Source of the DNA: Romanomermis culicivorax
Taxonomy: Eukaryota > Nematoda > Enoplea > Mermithida > Mermithidae
Assembly: GCA_963922205.1 (NCBI GenBank)
Contig: CAWUHX010000284.1
Coordinates: forward strand, 248,001 to 312,000
Direction of reading: 5' to 3'
DNA length: 64,000 bases
Numbering within the stretch: position 1 is the first letter of the stretch; the number at the start of each line of letters is the position of its first letter. The notes beneath the pieces are model-generated. The model made no database searches. It was given only the letters and a program-made list of their open reading frames with translations, and was not told the DNA's origin. Shown in pieces: positions 36,176 to 45,927 of the stretch. The position numbers and the translations under genes were made by a program.

Positions 36176-36649
36176 ATGATATACAGTAAACACATTTTTT
36201 TAAATACTCTCGCTGTGATCCTTTTCATAGCTGTTTTTATTGTATGGGTACAATACCCTTTTCAATTTTATGAAAATGAAGAAGAACCTGTAAATGTTAC
36301 AGATTTTACGATACCAAACACAAAAAATGTTACAGATTTTACGATACCAAACACAAAAAATGTTACAGATCAGAAATTATTATTATTATTACGGGAAAAT
36401 TATAAATTACATATAATACCCTTACTACGTTATATAGAAAAAATTTTACATTGTCCTCAGAATGACGGACAATTTATGCAATTACGAGCGTGTTTCAAAA
36501 TATATATTTTCAATCCTGTCGTATTTTCTTGTTGTAGTCGAAACAGTAAATTTCAAAACTTGTACATCAATGGAAGTAGATTACGATATATTGATACGAT
36601 AGCTTTATTACATAATCAGAAAAAAATATTATACCCTTCATCAGTCTAG
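36176..36649 (+). CDS. Single-pass membrane protein with N-glycosylation motifs
   Basis: 157 aa. Residues 8-26 form a strongly hydrophobic helix directly after a short basic N-terminus, so it is either a signal anchor or a signal peptide. The exposed part has three NVT sequons and a 33-bp in-frame tandem duplication (36293-36358) giving two NVTDFTIPNTK units; copy 1 has one. The C-terminal half is conserved with copy 1 and holds a Cys-Cys-Ser motif and a CPQNDGQFMQLRACFKIY stretch, perhaps a small disulphide domain. I do not recognise the family. A virion or membrane-associated role is plausible given its position. Confidence 0.7.
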   Translation: MIYSKHIFLNTLAVILFIAVFIVWVQYPFQFYENEEEPVNVTDFTIPNTKNVTDFTIPNTKNVTDQKLLLLLRENYKLHIIPLLRYIEKILHCPQNDGQFMQLRACFKIYIFNPVVFSCCSRNSKFQNLYINGSRLRYIDTIALLHNQKKILYPSSV

Positions 36650-36709
36650 TCGAGAATTTTGAAGAGGTTGGTCGTTTTTCTATAATTCGTTTGTTTTGTG
36701 ACAATTACA

Positions 36710-37172
36710 ATGTCCGCCGCATTTGAAGTTTTTGTCAGAATGGTGCAAAATAAAGTAAAAGGTAAAAATTTATATCTCTTCTTTAACTATTTATTAAACT
36801 ATAGTATTTTTTATTTAAGGTAAAATACTAAACAACAAACAGAAATGCGAAATAGCTGATTTGTTTTGGACTCGTTTCTCACCCGAAGCCAAGATTTTTT
36901 ACAAAGACATAGCTAAGGCGTGCAACCATTTACGGCGTGAAGTTGGTTTACCTATGGGGCGTAAAAAAGTTACACAATTTTGGTGTTTTGCTAGACTATT
37001 ACTGACGGAGTTGGATATGGTCGAAACTCGCGCTATTTTTGTAGAAGATCTTTTTTTAAAACTAGATACAGCTCATAAACTATTTTTTATGAATATGAAT
37101 AACTTGTGTGCTTTTTCTAGACGCGAAGAGTTGAATATCGTCATACAAAATGAAGCTTCATTACTATCTTAA
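36710..37172 (+). CDS. Small conserved two-exon protein, unknown
   Basis: Exons 36710-36761 and 36820-37172 are joined by a 58-bp GT-AG intron; 134 aa result. The first exon encodes only 17 codons, but the start and splice site are identical in copy 1. The protein is helix-rich and basic (RREVGLPMGRKKVTQFWCF, then FSRREELNIVIQNEASLLS), with aromatic residues spaced as in a small globular domain. No family is recognised. Flanking genes are all on the same strand at short distances. Confidence 0.7.
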
Positions 37173-37254
37173 TGTAATACAATAAATATTTCAATGTTTA
37201 CTCATCATTTGGTCATTATTGTAAAATTTTTTTGTACTGTACGGTCTGTTTTGT

Positions 37255-37608
37255 ATGGCTTCTAGATTAAAGAAATATATTCACGAGCTCAATGTGTTAA
37301 AAAATTCAAATCGTGTTCAAAGACGTGCTCTTCTTCAACATTCTTCCCCCGATTTGATCTGTTGTATATGTGAAATTTGTTTGAACATTTTGAACGGTAA
37401 TATTCCTATCAATTCAAACTTAAAAAAGAAATTGGCCAAACATAAATTATTGCTCAGAGGTTTAGCTACTAGACACGAAAAAAACAAGAAAAAAGATTTA
37501 CATAATAAACGTGTAAGAATTGTTCAAAGTGGTGGAGCATTTTTACCTCTAGTACTACCCGTTTTATTATCTACATTAGCAAGTTTTGTTACAGAGAAAT
37601 TATTATAG
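37255..37608 (+). CDS. Conserved small basic Polinton protein
   Basis: 117 aa. It has Cys residues in an ICCICEICLNIL segment (about 37-48), a Lys-rich centre, and a VQSGGAFLPLVLPVLLSTL hydrophobic C-terminal helix. A basic body followed by a Gly-Gly-hydrophobic tail recurs in small Polinton proteins, but no function is established that I can name. Its stop is one base before the next ATG, and this spacing is the same in copy 1. Confidence 0.75.
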   Translation: MASRLKKYIHELNVLKNSNRVQRRALLQHSSPDLICCICEICLNILNGNIPINSNLKKKLAKHKLLLRGLATRHEKNKKKDLHNKRVRIVQSGGAFLPLVLPVLLSTLASFVTEKLL

Positions 37609-37609
37609 A

Positions 37610-38467
37610 ATGAAATTTGCTAATAAATTTGCTCTTATACCTCAGGAGGTTCTGAATAAACTGAATAACTCTCAGGTTTCTTCTTCTTCGACGACGACGA
37701 GTTCAAATGAAAAGACAGGTATAGCTAAGCAAGTTGACATGTATCGTAACGAGCTAGAGCGCATTTTGAAAGATAATACGTTAACACCTGAAGAACAATA
37801 CAAAATGTACTCGCAACTATTTTCACAATATTTAACTTTTGAACATGAAAAGGCTCAACCTACTACAGTGATTTTAAAACAAAAAGTTATTGATAACGAA
37901 GAAGATGAGAAGGATAGTGACGATTTGAAACAAAAAGAAAAAAATTGGTTGAACGACGAAAAGTTACTTAGCGGTATTCCTAAACAGTTTAAACGCTCGG
38001 CATCCTTATTATTGGAGCATGTGCGACGTAACCCTAGTATAAATGTTAATAAGCAAGGTGAAGTATTAATTGATGGAAAATTAATTGAAGGGTCACATAT
38101 TATTGATTTATTACATGATTTGTCTCGTAAACGTTCAAAAATTACGCAAACGCTTGGAGTAGATGAGTTTGTTAATGCTTTGAAAAAATATAATGTACCA
38201 TTAGAGGCTATAGGAAACCCATTACGTAAAATGTTATTCACTTTACCTCGGAAACTCTCCTACCATACACCTCCGGAAGAATCAGATGATCATGCAGTTA
38301 GTAGTGTCAAGCGGTTGAATAAACCACTTGTGAAAGGTGTTGATTTATTTTCAAGTGGTGCCGAGGAAGATATCAAAGACGATTCATTCTTTAATAAAGG
38401 AAACTCGACAGAAAAGAAGATACGGCGCAAAGCTAGAGCACTGAGACGGTATACTCCTTTGTACTAG
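37610..38467 (+). CDS. Conserved Polinton protein of unknown function
   Basis: 285 aa from the ATG at 37610, matching copy 1. It starts with KFALIPQEVLNKL, has a Ser/Thr-rich loop, then LTPEEQYKMYSQLFSQYL (about 58-75), an acidic linker, a region with KRSASLLLEHVRRNP and LIEGSHIIDLLHDLSRKR (about 130-185), and a Lys/Arg-rich C-terminus. Proteins with this layout sit beside integrase in many Polintons. The mixture of helical blocks and a basic tail suggests nucleic acid or capsid association; this is inference. Confidence 0.78.
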   Translation: MKFANKFALIPQEVLNKLNNSQVSSSSTTTSSNEKTGIAKQVDMYRNELERILKDNTLTPEEQYKMYSQLFSQYLTFEHEKAQPTTVILKQKVIDNEEDEKDSDDLKQKEKNWLNDEKLLSGIPKQFKRSASLLLEHVRRNPSINVNKQGEVLIDGKLIEGSHIIDLLHDLSRKRSKITQTLGVDEFVNALKKYNVPLEAIGNPLRKMLFTLPRKLSYHTPPEESDDHAVSSVKRLNKPLVKGVDLFSSGAEEDIKDDSFFNKGNSTEKKIRRKARALRRYTPLY

Positions 38468-38471
38468 AGCG

Positions 38472-39581
38472 ATGAACACCTTACTTTCGAAATTATACAA
38501 AAATTTACACGGAAATCCCTCAGCTTTTTCTAGTATTGAAAAATTATATGCTGAAGCTAGAAAGCACCGTAAAACAATTACACGTAAAAATGTTAAAGAT
38601 TGGCTTTCAAAACAAGATAGTTATACTCTACATAAACAAGTCAACAAAAAATTTTCACGTAATCGTATTTATGTTACAGCTATGGATCAACAATGGGAAA
38701 TTGATTTGGCAGATATGTCTTCTTTAGCAGATTTTAACGATGGGTACAAATTTATGCTTACATGTATAGATGTATTAAGTAAATACGCATGGGTTGAACC
38801 CTTAAAATCAAAACACTCAAAGAATGTTTGCGATGCTTTTCAAAATATTTTAAAAAGAGGTCGAATCCCTTGGAGAGTGCGCAGCGATAAAGGAAAAGAA
38901 TTTGTCAACAAAGATTTCCAAAAATTATTGAAAACTAACGATATACATTTTTTTACTTCTCAAAACGAAGACATTAAATGTTCAATAGTGGAACGGTTTA
39001 ATAGAACTTTAAAAACTAAATTATTTAAATATTTTACAGAGTTTACCACTTATAAATGGATTGATATTTTACCCGCAGTTGTTTCCAACTACAATCACTC
39101 TGTTCATAGATCTATTAAGGAAAAACCTATTAATGTAGATTATTCTAACGAAAAAATTATATGGCAAAGACTCTACCCTGAAAGATTATACACTAGAAAG
39201 CCTAAGATTGATATAGGAGATTACGTGCGAATTAGTAAACATAGAGGTGTATTTGACAAAGGTTATTTACCTCAATGGAGTGAAGAAGTTTTCAAAGTAA
39301 AACATGTTGTGAAGACCCGAAATCATATACTTTATACAATTCAAGATCTGGAAGGCGAAGATATAGAAGGACGTTTTTATGAAAAAGAACTACAGAAAAT
39401 CGATTTTAATCCTAATATCAAAGAATACAAAATTGAAAAGGTTTTGAAGACTAAACAATTACCAGATGGTCAGAATAGAGTACTTGTGAAGTGGTGGGGT
39501 TATCCTGAAAAATTCAACAGTTGGATTTTAGAAAAGGATATACAAAACGACGACGACGACGATTACGATGAACAACTTTGA
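38472..39581 (+). CDS. int: Retroviral-type integrase with C-terminal chromodomain
   Basis: 369 aa. Integrates the element and generates the 6-bp duplications. An N-terminal helical part (1-60) precedes the rve catalytic core with Asp78 (WEIDLADM), Asp139 (RSDKGKEF) and Glu174 (IVERFNRT), spacing D-34-E, so the catalytic triad is complete. A C-terminal chromodomain spans about 318-357 with [10 protein letters not shown] and [13 protein letters not shown], which would direct insertion to particular chromatin marks. The end overlaps the protease gene by 14 bases. The frame is fully open, unlike copy 1. Confidence 0.95.
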   Translation: MNTLLSKLYKNLHGNPSAFSSIEKLYAEARKHRKTITRKNVKDWLSKQDSYTLHKQVNKKFSRNRIYVTAMDQQWEIDLADMSSLADFNDGYKFMLTCIDVLSKYAWVEPLKSKHSKNVCDAFQNILKRGRIPWRVRSDKGKEFVNKDFQKLLKTNDIHFFTSQNEDIKCSIVERFNRTLKTKLFKYFTEFTTYKWIDILPAVVSNYNHSVHRSIKEKPINVDYSNEKIIWQRLYPERLYTRKPKIDIGDYVRISKHRGVFDKGYLPQWSEEVFKVKHVVKTRNHILYTIQDLEGEDIEGRFYEKELQKIDFNPNIKEYKIEKVLKTKQLPDGQNRVLVKWWGYPEKFNSWILEKDIQNDDDDDYDEQL

Positions 39582-40059
39582 ATTGACATATTATGCTCAA
39601 CAAGATGAGCTATTATCACAAAATTTTTTAGGAGTTTTTGCTTGCGATACTCTACCGAAGATAGTTAAAAGACCCGCGGCTTTAATTGCAAACACCGATA
39701 CATCTTTTCAAAAAGGAAGTCATTGGATAGCTATGTATTTTGATAATGCTAACTCTGTATATTATTTTGATTCTTATGGCTTACCACCAGTTATTCCTGC
39801 TTTTATAAATTATATTAACAAAAATGCTTTAATAATATATACAAATAAGAAACATTTACAAAATTTTAATAGTAGGGTTTGTGGTATATATACTTTATAT
39901 TTTTTGTATTATAAAGTGCGACATGTTCCTATGTATAAAATGTTTAAAAGTTTCAGTAACACAAATTTTGTTTATAATGATAGATTGATTTGTAAGTTTT
40001 TTCATTGTAAATTTTCTGTAAAAGGTCACTTGCGAAATAAATTATGTACACGTTTGTAA
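39568..40059 (+). CDS. Adenain-like cysteine protease (capsid maturation)
   Basis: 163 aa, intact. The adenovirus-type Ulp1-fold protease is recognised by His52 (GSHWIAMYF), Asp68 (YYFDSYG) and Cys105 ([11 protein letters not shown]); a Gly-Val-Phe-Ala-Cys-Asp stretch near 22-27 matches the usual N-terminal part. It cleaves virion precursor proteins after assembly in related viruses. It starts inside the integrase end, in another frame. Confidence 0.93.
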   Translation: MNNFELTYYAQQDELLSQNFLGVFACDTLPKIVKRPAALIANTDTSFQKGSHWIAMYFDNANSVYYFDSYGLPPVIPAFINYINKNALIIYTNKKHLQNFNSRVCGIYTLYFLYYKVRHVPMYKMFKSFSNTNFVYNDRLICKFFHCKFSVKGHLRNKLCTRL

Positions 40060-40231
40060 AAAGTTAACTCCTTCTATATGTATTTATATATATATATAAA
40101 TTTTACTTCACTTTGATAGCTCCGCCTCCTTTATATTTTTGTATAATTTTATTGGTTATTTTAGTAGCTCCGCCTTTTTATAAATTTATAACTGAGTGTT
40201 TAGTTGTTAAATAAAAATTTTTTATTTTGAA

Positions 40232-40543
40232 ATGGATAGTAGTAATAGTACGCATTCAGAAACGTCTCGCATTAGCGTTTGGGAGTTTTTTGGAAAACGT
40301 CTACCTCGAAACGAAGTGGTTTTCTTCAGTCAGGTCATACTAATATACATTGTAGTCATTACAGCTATAATAAATTTATCTCTCTACAATAATAATACAC
40401 AATTGTGGGTTGGTCTTTTGTGCGCTTGTATAGGATATTTATTACCTAGCCCCGTACCGACCGTATTACAGTCATCTAATTCATTGAAGACTGTACCTAT
40501 AGCAACAGCAAACAACAACATTATAAATAATGACAACCTTTGA
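40232..40543 (+). CDS. Two-helix membrane protein conserved in Polintons
   Basis: 103 aa. A short hydrophilic N-terminus with a PRNEVVFFSQV motif leads into two membrane helices (about 29-50 and 57-73), the second ending IGYLLPSP. Similar short NEVV-F-QVI-YIV proteins occur in many Polintons next to the penton gene, but their role is not established. Its 3' end overlaps the penton-like gene by 14 bases. It is preceded by 170 bp of AT-rich spacer. Confidence 0.8.
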   Translation: MDSSNSTHSETSRISVWEFFGKRLPRNEVVFFSQVILIYIVVITAIINLSLYNNNTQLWVGLLCACIGYLLPSPVPTVLQSSNSLKTVPIATANNNIINNDNL

Positions 40544-41447
40544 AGATCAATTTTATATCACATTACCTAGTAATAGCAAAAATGGAAACAAACCCTCTGA
40601 TTTTTCAGCCCATCTACCTTACCGTTTAAAACTAGATGGCAACTGGGAGGTAGGACTAAGTGAAATAATATACCCCTATAGTTGGGCTACATTTACCAAT
40701 CATGGTGGAGATAATGTAATAACGCTAACTACGGATGGTGTTGGAAATAAGGTCAAAAAAATTAAAGTAATTGTTTTTGAAAAACATTACTTTACCATAT
40801 CTGAATTAATTGAAGAGTTGAATGCAAAAGTTGGAGCAGCTATTGCCGGAACTAACATGGAAATCATGTTTTCATACGATGAACATAGTAGAGGATTAGT
40901 TAATTTGAAAATAAAAAGTGGTACAATCTTACGTAAAATCGAAATAAGCAAACGATTAATGGAGCTTCTCGGATTTGGCGCTACCAATACTGAGGCCTAT
41001 GCAACTGCTGATGATTTTTTAAATAGAGCTGTGAATATTAACTTATATACAGTTGGAGAGAAACCTCCAAAAAATTCTAACACACATATTCCACCATCCA
41101 AAGCTGTTTTTCTTGCCGAGCCTGGAACTAATCATTTATACATGTTAGGTATTCAACCACCAAATTTGAATGATTTACAGAATTTTTATGTTTACTGTAA
41201 TATTATTGAAAATCAGATTGTTGGAAATACTTTAGCGCCGCTTTTACGTATAGTAAATGTTCAGGGAAAATACAAAGATAATGTGAGTCGTTTATATGAA
41301 ACACCTCACTATATACCAATTCAATTGAAAGAAATTACAGTACTCGAGATTAATATAAAAAACAGTATGAATGAGCTTATACCCTTTCAGTTTGGGAATG
41401 TTATAGTTAAATTACATTTTCGGCGACGTACTCCTTTATTCCTATAA
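40530..41447 (+). CDS. Penton-like minor capsid protein (single jelly roll)
   Basis: 305 aa, intact. The N-terminus has FYITLPSNS, then a PSDFSAHLPYRLKLDG stretch and WEVGLSEIIYPYSW, the signature of the minor capsid (penton) proteins of Polintons and adintoviruses. It would occupy capsid vertices. The centre is predicted to be beta-rich (VNINLYTVGEKPPKNSN and YVYCNIIENQIVG). The frame is undisturbed, whereas copy 1 has two early stops. Confidence 0.87.
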   Translation: MTTFEDQFYITLPSNSKNGNKPSDFSAHLPYRLKLDGNWEVGLSEIIYPYSWATFTNHGGDNVITLTTDGVGNKVKKIKVIVFEKHYFTISELIEELNAKVGAAIAGTNMEIMFSYDEHSRGLVNLKIKSGTILRKIEISKRLMELLGFGATNTEAYATADDFLNRAVNINLYTVGEKPPKNSNTHIPPSKAVFLAEPGTNHLYMLGIQPPNLNDLQNFYVYCNIIENQIVGNTLAPLLRIVNVQGKYKDNVSRLYETPHYIPIQLKEITVLEINIKNSMNELIPFQFGNVIVKLHFRRRTPLFL

Positions 41448-41577
41448 GCATAGTATCAAATTTTTATTTACTCATTCATTTGCAATTGGACACGTTGTCG
41501 TCAGGTTGAATTTTCGCAAACGCTCTTAATTAATTAATTCATTTATTTGTTGTTCTTTTTGATTTTCAAAGCAAAAT

Positions 41578-42114
41578 ATGCATACCGTATTTATTCCTGA
41601 AACCGTTGATTACTGGATCAAAATTTATCAACATAGTATTCAAGATAATCAATTTCAATTAGGTGGTAGTTTAGAAGGTTTTCGAGCAGCATACCCGTAT
41701 TATTATAGACATCAAGGAGCTGGAGTTGGTAATTTTTTTAAGAGTTTGTGGCGTCTAGCTATGCCTTTGTTAAAATCTGCAGGAAAGCATGCACTTGCTG
41801 CAGGTTCCAAAATTGCAGGTGATGTTGTAGAAGGTCGTTCTTTTAAAGAAAGTGTTGCTGAGCATGGACGAAACGCAGCTGGTAACTTATTACACGAAAC
41901 GGGCGAGCGCATTCATAAAGGAAAAGGTTTAGGGAAGCGTAAACATATAAATTCTACGATACATATAAAAAGCAATAAAAAGTTAAATGATGGTCAGCGT
42001 CAACAACATCAACATCAAAAACAACATAAACGTAAACACCTGAAACGACGTTCCTCATTCTTAAAAAAGACTCCACGTAGAGTAGTCGGTTTCAAGGATA
42101 TCTATTCAAAATGA
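41578..42114 (+). CDS. pX/pVI-like basic virion protein
   Basis: 178 aa. The first 45 residues are aromatic-rich, then GAGVGNFFKSLWRLAMPLLK and a KHALAAGSKIAGDVVEG stretch form an amphipathic segment (about 48-86). The last 80 residues are strongly Lys/Arg/His-rich with an RRSSFLKKTPRRVVGF end. The plan matches the adenovirus core protein X/pVI-like proteins of adintoviruses: membrane-active helix plus DNA-binding tail, usually a protease substrate. It overlaps the capsid gene by four bases (ATGA). Confidence 0.82.
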   Translation: MHTVFIPETVDYWIKIYQHSIQDNQFQLGGSLEGFRAAYPYYYRHQGAGVGNFFKSLWRLAMPLLKSAGKHALAAGSKIAGDVVEGRSFKESVAEHGRNAAGNLLHETGERIHKGKGLGKRKHINSTIHIKSNKKLNDGQRQQHQHQKQHKRKHLKRRSSFLKKTPRRVVGFKDIYSK

Positions 42115-43512
42115 GTAAATTTATTGATGCTGCGTCGTCTCCTAGTAGTAAAACGGAGTTAGATTTATTTACCGTACCTCCAACGCAAGTTGCTATTCGT
42201 AGAAGTTTTTGGTCTGAAATTCAGTTACAAAATCCTTGTACTAATGAAGGACCTTACGAGTTTGTTATTTCACCTGATTCATATATGTTGGACTTATCAA
42301 AAAATTTTATATATTTTACTATTCGAATTACGAAAGCTAATGGCGCTGCTTGCGTTTTAACAGCAGACGCCAACAATAACCTTACTGGAAATGTTGTAGC
42401 ACCAATTAATTTGATCGGCAAAACATTCTTTAAACAGATCAAGATGTACTTAAATGGAAAATTAATATCTGACAGGTAAGTTTTATAATTAAATGTATGT
42501 TTACCTTTTTTAATTTTATCATTTTAACATTTCAGTGGGGATAGATACGCTTACAGATCTTATTTGGAAACGGAATTGAACTATGGTCGTGATGCTAAGT
42601 CGACACATGTTGCAGCTGCTGGTTATGCTTTTGAAAATGGCGATGTTCTCGATATAAAGAAAAACAAGGGTGCTTTGGAAAGAGTTCAGATGTTCAAAAA
42701 CAGTACAGTTGTTGAATTAATGGCTCCTATACACGCCGATCTATTTATGCAAGAACGTTTTCTATTGAATCAATGTACTTTGAAAATTGATTTATACAGA
42801 CATAGAGATGATTTTTGTTTGCAAAAATTTATAGCTACTGACAACGAAGCTTATAAAATCGAGGTTAAAAGCATGTCTCTATTTATTAAAAAAGTTGAAG
42901 TTGCGGATAATATCAATCTAGCTATTGAATCCATGTTACAAAATACAGCTGCAAAATACCCTATTCGTCGATGTCATGTTACAAGTCTATACATAACAAC
43001 TAGTCGTCGCTCAGCTCCTCTGAACTCATTGTTCACAGGTCCTTTACCTCGTCGTCTCGTTGTGGCGCTCGTTGATGGTTCGGCTGCTAGGGGTGATTAT
43101 AATCAAAGCCCCTTCAATTTTAAGCATTTCGGATTAAACGAGATTAAAATAACAAGTGGTTACTACAACCTTACCTACAACACCATATATGCTAAATTTT
43201 AAAAGAAAACAAATATTTGCGCACTTTTGTACAATTATTTGAGGGTGTAGGAATCGGTACAGATAACAAGGGTAATGAAATTACCCGAAATTCTTTTACA
43301 ACGCATAACACGGTTTTTGTTTTTGATTTGACTCCTTGCGGTATGGATGGTAATTTTTGGAACTCGTACGTGAAGGAACCACTAGTTTACAGATGAATTT
43401 TGGAGAGGATATACCAGATTGGCGGTATTGAAGCACTTATATACGCAGGAATTTGACTCTCTCGTAATGATTGATAAAAATCGTAGAAACCTTTACAGAT
43501 TATAGTATTTAA
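42111..43512 (+). pseudogene. Major capsid protein (double jelly roll), frameshifted near the 3' end
   Basis: Exon 1 42111-42475 and exon 2 from 42536 (intron 60 bp, phase 2). It starts with SKTELDLFTVPPTQVAI, followed by LDLSKNFIYFTIRI, VAPINLIGKTFFKQ, an ETELNYGRDAKS block, DLFMQERFLLNQC and SPFNFKHFGLNEI, all in the order of Polinton hexon-like capsid proteins. The coding frame is sound to about 43165, where an indel leads to a stop at 43202. Alignment with the copy 1 tail shows at least four more single-base indels up to the expected stop at 43510-43512. Either the gene is newly broken or this stretch is of poor sequence quality. Confidence 0.9.
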
Positions 43513-44511
43513 ATACGTTATATTTATATGTACATTTTCATCTCATTTTTTTTATAATAATAAAAAATCACTTATAGTTGTTGTTTATACACTCCTTCTC
43601 TTTAGCTATTGTTTAGAAATATTCTTTTAATTTATTCCTAATTATAAATGAGCTTCCTTTTATTACTCCTTCTTTCCTTTATTTTCTCCTTTAATTCTAC
43701 TAGTACTATGTAATTATCTTGTACGTTCTTTTTTACCCTAAGACCTGTTTGTGCATATTCTCTACATATCGTTTACTCGTACATCTCTAAATATCTGACT
43801 ACAGTAAACCCTTTTTTATATTCCCGAAGTTGACACTACACACACACACACACACACATTCATAGTAGAACTCTAAAGAAATTACCTTTACTATTAAACG
43901 CAATAAATAAAAAATTTTATTAATTTTAATTCAATTTAATTTATTCGAAACAAAATATATACAAAATTTAAAACAAAATAAAATAAATTATACATATATA
44001 CAAAATTTAAAACAAAACAAAATAAAATATACATATATACACCCTCCTTCGCCGCCGCCACCGCCGTCGCACCCCCACGCTAAACGTTTCCACGCGTATC
44101 CACTAAAAATTTTACAAATTTTAATAACTATTTTAGTTAAACAAAAATTTTTACTCTAATATATCATTTAACTGTTAAGTAATAGGTACAAGATCTATCA
44201 ATAACCTTTATTTTATCGTAAAATTTTATCATATAAATCGTGTAAATAATTGAAAACTTCTAGAATATTCTAGAAATGTTCTTTGTTAAGTTTTTAGACA
44301 ACTCAGCTATATACCATACATTAATATACATAAAATTAGAAATCTGTAGCATGTTGCAGTTGTACTAAAAGCTTATAATAATTTTACTCTCATTAAATAT
44401 AAAATTTATATGTCTACTACATGTTTTAACTATAACATCTGAACTTACTAGAAACGCGGCAGCGCTAATTTTACCCTCTCCTCGACGTAGCGACCGTCGG
44501 CGTTTTCCCAT
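43513..44511. other. No gene; AT-rich spacer with CA microsatellite
   Basis: A (CA)n run lies at about 43838-43857, and AAAATAAAAT-type words fill 43900-44035. The short GC-rich stretch at 44048-44095 (CCGCCGCCACCGCC-like) stands out from its surroundings. No coding frame is convincing until the minus-strand gene that ends at 44512. Confidence 0.5.
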
Positions 44512-44874
44512 TCAGCCCTCGCACCTGGGGGGAGGATATTCCACAGAGTGCGAGGCTAGCTGGCCGTCGACCAGCGAAGGGTTTTCAAACATCCGGCGTA
44601 GACGTTTCATGAAACCCCAAAAGGGTTTCTGTCTAGCCGGATATTCAACCCCTCGCTGCTTTTCCACCAGGCTCTTGAAGTCCGTCGAGGCCTCCTCCCA
44701 GAAGACGGACGCCCACGCGTCAATGTCGGCCGTCGTTAAAAACGGCTCTAAATTAATAATAATGAAATAGTATACATATGAATTTTTAATTCAAAATACT
44801 TGTAAAATCAGTGTACCGTAAGCCTCGTAGGCGGCTCTCAACGTCGAAATAAACGTAACGAAAACGGCTTCCAT
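44512..44874 (-). CDS. Small GC-rich spliced accessory gene, unknown
   Basis: On the minus strand, exon 1 44874-44817 (starts MEAVFVTFISTLRAAYEAY) and exon 2 44747-44512 are joined by a 70-bp GT-AG intron, giving about 97 aa. It has two Trp residues in ADIDAWASVFWEEA and a basic KPFWGFMKRLRRMF stretch. The exons are markedly GC-rich beside very AT-rich DNA on both sides. At a run of six Cs (about 44531) the frame reaches a stop soon after, but the next frame stays open for another 24 codons to a TAG near 44457, so the C run may hide a frameshift. No homologue is recognised. Its place beside the right repeat fits a late-acquired accessory gene. Confidence 0.5.
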
Positions 44875-45369
44875 TGTTAGTCTCGGGTGTCGCGCGCAAG
44901 TACAAAAATAAGAATGGTTCTTCTTCTTCTATTTTTTCTATTTATACCTCTTTACCCTCATTAAACCTTTTCCGGTTTTTTCTGCTTTTTTGGTTGAATC
45001 TTTTCGGTTTTTCTTTGAAGGTTCTATCAAAATAACAATAATCACCACCTTAATTGTTTTGGTATTGCGTCCTCTTTAAAGGTTTTAGGCTCTAGGTTAT
45101 TCTAGAAAACTATCAAAATAATAATAATCACCACCTTTAATTGTTTTGGTAAAGCGTCTCTTGCTACCGTGTTTTATAGAACTTTGACCTTTTTCTAGCA
45201 TTTCTAATTGGTTTTATGATCTAAATGGCTTTCAGCTGTCTAACCTTTCTATGTTTGCTCCGGGAAACACTCTGTATACAAAACCACATCTACCTACATA
45301 AATCATCCAAGTATAATGTATTAATTTCCGATACGTAGAATAACGTTCATTGTATTGATGATTTAGTTC

Positions 45370-45403
<34 letters not shown>

Positions 45404-45599
45404 CAAATATTTTTTGAGGTATCAATTACTTTTTACATTTAGAATATTTTGCATCTCAACTATTCACTTTTCTACATGCGCTTTACGCCCCACTCTTTTG
45501 GGTCATTTTTCTATAAAGAATTTGATCAATTTACGATTTTATAAGTATAAACCCGTAGGAATAATGTTTCAAGTTTTATAGACTCTTAGAGTTTTTGTA
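44875..45599. other. No gene; AT-rich spacer
   Basis: Two similar blocks (about 45005-45060 and 45100-45155) share AACAATAATCACCACCTTTAA-like text, so there is a local duplication of roughly 95 bp. A TTTTC microsatellite lies at 45368-45400. Confidence 0.5.
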
Positions 45600-45927
45600 T
45601 GTGGAATTGAGCATTCTGATCTAAAAGACCGTTCTAATTTGGACGATCGTTCAGTATGCAGGGCTTCCACTTCACTTCTCTGTGAACCTGCAGACGGTGC
45701 ACCTCTTATTTTGGAGCCCGAGGGCACGATTTTTGAAGGACTTCCTCCGTGGGCGGAGGGGGTCAATTTTATAAATGAATTCTTTCTTTTATGTTTTCCA
45801 TTTTTTTGTTCACGTTATTATTTTTTGTATTTAGACTATAATATTTTAGTGATAAACAAAAATAAAATAGTGTTTCAAAAGTTTTATAAATAAAATAAAA
45901 TGTTGCATTGAATTAAAAATTTTTGAT
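45600..45927 (-). repeat. Inner part of the right inverted repeat, copy 2
   Basis: GGACGATCGTTCAG, CCTGCAGACGG and CTTCCTCCG words at 45645-45775 match the reverse complement of the left repeat (27380-27510 and 27935-28060). 45875-45927 matches the reverse complement of 28263-28310. The match ends at the N run, so the outer terminus is missing. Confidence 0.6.

Larger units (their letters stand above)
26988..45927 (+). mobile_element. Polinton/Maverick copy 2 (adintovirus-like), right end in gap
   Basis: At least 18.9 kb, starting AGTAGTAAGGCCGGCC like copy 1. It carries the complete Polinton gene set: protein-primed family B polymerase, packaging ATPase, chromodomain integrase, adenain-like protease, penton-like, pX-like and double-jelly-roll capsid proteins, plus several conserved small proteins. 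Nearly all frames are open; visible damage is limited to the capsid 3' end and possibly the small gene near the right end. Such elements encode all parts of an icosahedral virion and are regarded as integrated viruses. The right inverted repeat begins near 45600 and runs into the N gap. Confidence 0.93.

Noticed and set aside
45639-45893. 84-aa plus-strand frame before the gap
   Set aside because: It covers the right inverted repeat; no counterpart frame is kept in the left repeat.
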